A DNA stretch of 7,653 nucleotides from Spirochaetales bacterium. Its GTDB lineage: Bacteria; Spirochaetota; Spirochaetia; Sphaerochaetales; Sphaerochaetaceae. The stretch spans positions 1 to 7,653 of the forward strand of contig JALFYG010000288.1 in NCBI GenBank assembly GCA_022784805.1, read 5' to 3'. Shown one piece after another: positions 5,815 through 7,653 of the stretch (position 1 is its first letter; each line of letters opens with the position of its first letter). The notes below the pieces were generated by a model. That model was not told the DNA's origin. It did not search any database and saw nothing but the letters and a program-made list of their open reading frames with translations. A program made the translations under genes and the position numbers.

Positions 5815-6531
5815 ATGAAACTGATAGTTGTGAAGGACTATGAGTCAATGAGCCGGAAGGGGGCCGACATCATTTCAGCCCTTCTTACACTTAAAAGTGA
5901 TGCAGTATTAGGATTGGCAACAGGAAGTACTCCTGTTGGAATGTATAGGGAACTAGTAAGAAGAAATAAAGAGGGAGAGATCAGTTTTAAGGATGTGACC
6001 ACAGTCAATCTTGATGAATACTATCCTCTCTCTCCGGAGAATAATCAGTCATATCGCTATTTCATGAATCAGAATCTTTTCAACGATATCGATGTTGATA
6101 AAGAGAGGACTCATGTTCTTAATGGTCTTGCCGAGAATCCAGAGAAAGAGTGCAGCGACTATGAGAAGCTCATCGAAGACTTAGGTGGAATCGATCTTCA
6201 GGTCTTGGGTATTGGCAGGAACGGTCGCATCGGCTTCAATGAGCCGGGTGATTTCTTGTATCCATGTACTCATAAGACATCTCTTACAGAGAGCACAATA
6301 GAAGCAAACAGCAGATTCTTTGATTCCATTGATGACGTTCCTCGTTTTTCTCTTACCATGGGTATGGGAACAATTTTGAAGGCAAGAAGAATCATTGTCC
6401 TTGCTTCTGGAAAAGATAAGAAGGAAGCAGTACAGAAAATGCTATCCAATACAATCGACACCAAGTGTCCAGCAACCCTTCTTTCCCTCCATGACAATGT
6501 GACTGTAATCGTCACTGAAGACTGTATCTGA
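5815..6531 (+). CDS. nagB: Glucosamine-6-phosphate deaminase-like protein with active-site His replaced by Arg
   Basis: 238-residue protein, the length of short bacterial NagB. The family converts glucosamine-6-phosphate to fructose-6-phosphate and ammonia, feeding amino sugars into glycolysis in the cytoplasm. Evidence: LATGSTPVGMY (34-44) for phosphate binding, VNLDEYYPL with Asp67, LGIGRNGRIGFNEPG (131-145), TIEANSRFF, and CPATLLSLH near the end. Against E. coli NagB the offset is 5, so Asp67, Asn136 and Glu143 sit at the D72, D141 and E148 positions (Asn at 141 is usual in Gram-positive enzymes). Position 138, equivalent to catalytic His143, is Arg (CGC, 6226-6228). That His assists ring opening, so activity may be low, changed or lost. 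ATG 5815 is chosen over upstream in-frame starts because AGGAG (5801-5805) precedes it at 9 bases and the N-terminus then matches the family. A strong terminator follows. The family is sure; full enzyme activity is doubtful. Confidence 0.88.
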   Translation: MKLIVVKDYESMSRKGADIISALLTLKSDAVLGLATGSTPVGMYRELVRRNKEGEISFKDVTTVNLDEYYPLSPENNQSYRYFMNQNLFNDIDVDKERTHVLNGLAENPEKECSDYEKLIEDLGGIDLQVLGIGRNGRIGFNEPGDFLYPCTHKTSLTESTIEANSRFFDSIDDVPRFSLTMGMGTILKARRIIVLASGKDKKEAVQKMLSNTIDTKCPATLLSLHDNVTVIVTEDCI

Positions 6532-6550
6532 GAGAAAAGAGAACAATTTG

Positions 6551-6578
6551 ATGGCGGTTCTTAGAACCGTCATTTTTT
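6551..6578 (+). terminator. Strong rho-independent terminator after nagB
   Basis: Arms 6551-6560 and 6564-6573 form a 10-bp stem (one G-U pair) around a TTA loop, and a run of six T ends at 6578. It lies 20 bases after the nagB stop and separates nagB from the lipoprotein gene. Confidence 0.92.
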
Positions 6579-6651
6579 GTATATTTTGTGTCTTTTTATT
6601 TACGCGATTAAAAAGATTTGTGTTGCAGAAATGTTTTCTTTTTTATGGCGC

Positions 6652-6679
6652 TTGCATTTTTTGAAACTAAGAATAAAAA
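6652..6679 (+). promoter_or_regulatory. Possible promoter of the lipoprotein gene
   Basis: TTGCAT at 6652-6657 is a fair -35; 16 bases on, TAAAAA at 6674-6679 is a weak -10. The strong terminator upstream means a promoter must lie between 6579 and 6700, but several AT-rich alternatives exist and the exact site is uncertain. Confidence 0.25.
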
Positions 6680-6700
6680 AAGTTCCAAGAGGAAAACAAT

Positions 6701-7653
6701 ATGCAGAGAAAGATTGGTTTATTTGTTGTATTGTCTCTTCTACTGTTGGGGTTGATAGGATGTGCTTCGAAAGCAGTGGAGAGCGGCGAAGAAATTGTAG
6801 TAGATAATGTGGAAGTGTCTCAGACTGTTCCACCAGAGGGATTTGGAATGACTCCTCCTAATGGCATGGTCCCACCGGAGGGCATGACAGCACCTGAAGG
6901 CATGGTTCCTCCAGAGGGTGGTATGATGCCACAGAATGGTATGATGAGACAGAATGGCATGAAGGAAATGACTGCTGTCGCTGACAGGAACATGGGGGCA
7001 GGTGGTTATCTTTCCCTTACAGACGATGTCTCTTTCTACTCTTCCTTGGATTATGACACATACATCGGAGAATCTAATTTTAAGATCAATGAAGAAGAGT
7101 ACCAGAACTATCCTATTCTCTTAGGAAATGATGGCCTTGTGGGAACAACCATGATGTACACAAGTCTCGTAGTTGACGTAGACGGTACTGATATCAAGAT
7201 CACAAATACATCCAGTGAAAAGTACAACATCATTCTTTCTGGTTCTTGGGAAGGCGGAATAACAATCGAGAGCGAAGAAAGCGATGTGATGGTCACATTG
7301 GCTTATGCTTCTATTTCAGGAACCAATACTCCTGCTCTTATTCTCAAGGGAGAGAATACTACATACATAAAGAGTGAAGGATCTTCTGTCATTTCTGATA
7401 CATCAAGCAATAAGAAGAAGGGTGTTCTCACCAGTGATGGCGATGTGGTCTTCTTCGGAGACGGAGAAATAACAGTCAATGGAGAGAAGAAACATGGTCT
7501 CAAGGTGGATGGTACTGTGGAGATTGAAGGTGGAACACTAAAAATCAACATGGGCGAAGGTGCTGAAGGTAACGGAATCAGCGCTGACGATGCATTCTTG
7601 ATGAATGGCGGATACCTATACATCAACGCCATGGGGAACGTCCATGGAGAAGA
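6701..7653 (+). CDS. Lipoprotein with Met/Pro/Gly-rich repeat linker and Cthe_2159-like (DUF4353) carbohydrate-binding region, 3' end outside window
   Basis: The ATG at 6701 has a good ribosome binding site (AAGAGGA, 6687-6693, gap 7). Residues 1-20 form a lipoprotein signal peptide (basic QRK, then a Leu-rich core) with lipobox LIGC; Cys21 would be lipidated and the protein anchored on the outer face of a membrane. Residues 44-87 are a low-complexity linker of PPEGM-type repeats. From about 125 the chain is Gly/Asp-rich with short beta-like repeats: KGVLTSDGDVVFFGDGEITV, KHGLKVDGTVEIEGGTLKIN, NGISADDAFLMNGGYLYINA. This pattern resembles the carbohydrate-binding Cthe_2159/DUF4353 family (PF14262), a beta-helix fold reported to bind cellulose or pectin-like glycans. 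The frame stays open to the last base, 317 codons in, so the C-terminus is missing. It may be a surface glycan-binding protein; a CotH-linked or metal-related role is possible. Confidence 0.82.
   Translation, partial: MQRKIGLFVVLSLLLLGLIGCASKAVESGEEIVVDNVEVSQTVPPEGFGMTPPNGMVPPEGMTAPEGMVPPEGGMMPQNGMMRQNGMKEMTAVADRNMGAGGYLSLTDDVSFYSSLDYDTYIGESNFKINEEEYQNYPILLGNDGLVGTTMMYTSLVVDVDGTDIKITNTSSEKYNIILSGSWEGGITIESEESDVMVTLAYASISGTNTPALILKGENTTYIKSEGSSVISDTSSNKKKGVLTSDGDVVFFGDGEITVNGEKKHGLKVDGTVEIEGGTLKINMGEGAEGNGISADDAFLMNGGYLYINAMGNVHGE
6851..6961 (+). repeat. In-frame coding repeat, six Met-ending units
   Basis: Residues 51-87 of the lipoprotein divide into units TPPNGM, VPPEGM, TAPEGM, VPPEGGM, MPQNGM and MRQNGM: five of 18 bases and one of 21. 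Third-position changes between units show that the repeat is not very recent. The unit count may vary among strains, as is common for such tracts. Confidence 0.75.

Noticed and set aside
6577..6833. Overlapping small open frames on both strands around the start of the lipoprotein gene
   Set aside because: They overlap the terminator, promoter region and signal peptide, and their translations are Cys/Lys/Phe-rich with no support.
7303..7632. Minus-strand open frame of 109 codons within the lipoprotein gene
   Set aside because: Ser/Pro-rich shadow of the Gly/Asp-rich beta-repeat coding sequence; no ribosome binding site or domain.

Overview
The window reads as a low-to-moderate GC bacterial chromosome segment from an anaerobe of the Bacillota or Spirochaetota type. 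The basis is indirect: the families present (two AAA-type ATPases with nuclease-like C-termini, a PAP2 phosphatase, an XRE regulator, glucosamine-6-phosphate deaminase, and a lipoprotein with a Cthe_2159-like carbohydrate-binding region), purine-rich ribosome binding sites at several genes, and a classic lipobox. No rRNA, tRNA or taxon-specific marker is present, so the phylum is a guess.

Left third (1-3000), visibly AT-rich. A 5'-truncated AAA-family ATPase with a PD-(D/E)XK-like C-terminal domain enters from the left edge and stops at 1124. After 365 bases of AT-rich non-coding DNA with several inverted repeats comes a complete archaeal-type (ATPase_2/DUF234-like) ATPase at 1490-2929, under a good extended -10 promoter. 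This second gene is bracketed by two palindromes of identical architecture, TTCCAAAA-N18-TTTTGGAA: one just after the predicted transcription start, whose right arm overlaps the ribosome binding site, and one just after the stop codon. This stretch looks like an accessory cassette.

Middle (3061-4799). A small TIGR04076-family protein and a PAP2-family membrane phosphatase form a two-gene operon. It converges, with only 6 bases between stop codons, on a minus-strand pair: an XRE regulator with an extra C-terminal domain, and an 84-aa protein joined to it by an ATGA overlap. The 84-aa protein appears to be a second, free-standing copy of that C-terminal domain.

Right (4940-7653). An alpha/beta hydrolase of the esterase/deacetylase type precedes a NagB-like glucosamine-6-phosphate deaminase, which ends at a strong intrinsic terminator. 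The NagB is notable because the active-site His of the family is Arg here. After the terminator a lipoprotein gene begins and runs off the right edge. Its mature N-terminus is a Met/Pro/Gly-rich array of six short repeats, followed by a repetitive region resembling the Cthe_2159 carbohydrate-binding family. The right half suggests carbohydrate and amino-sugar use, but the genes are not demonstrably one pathway.
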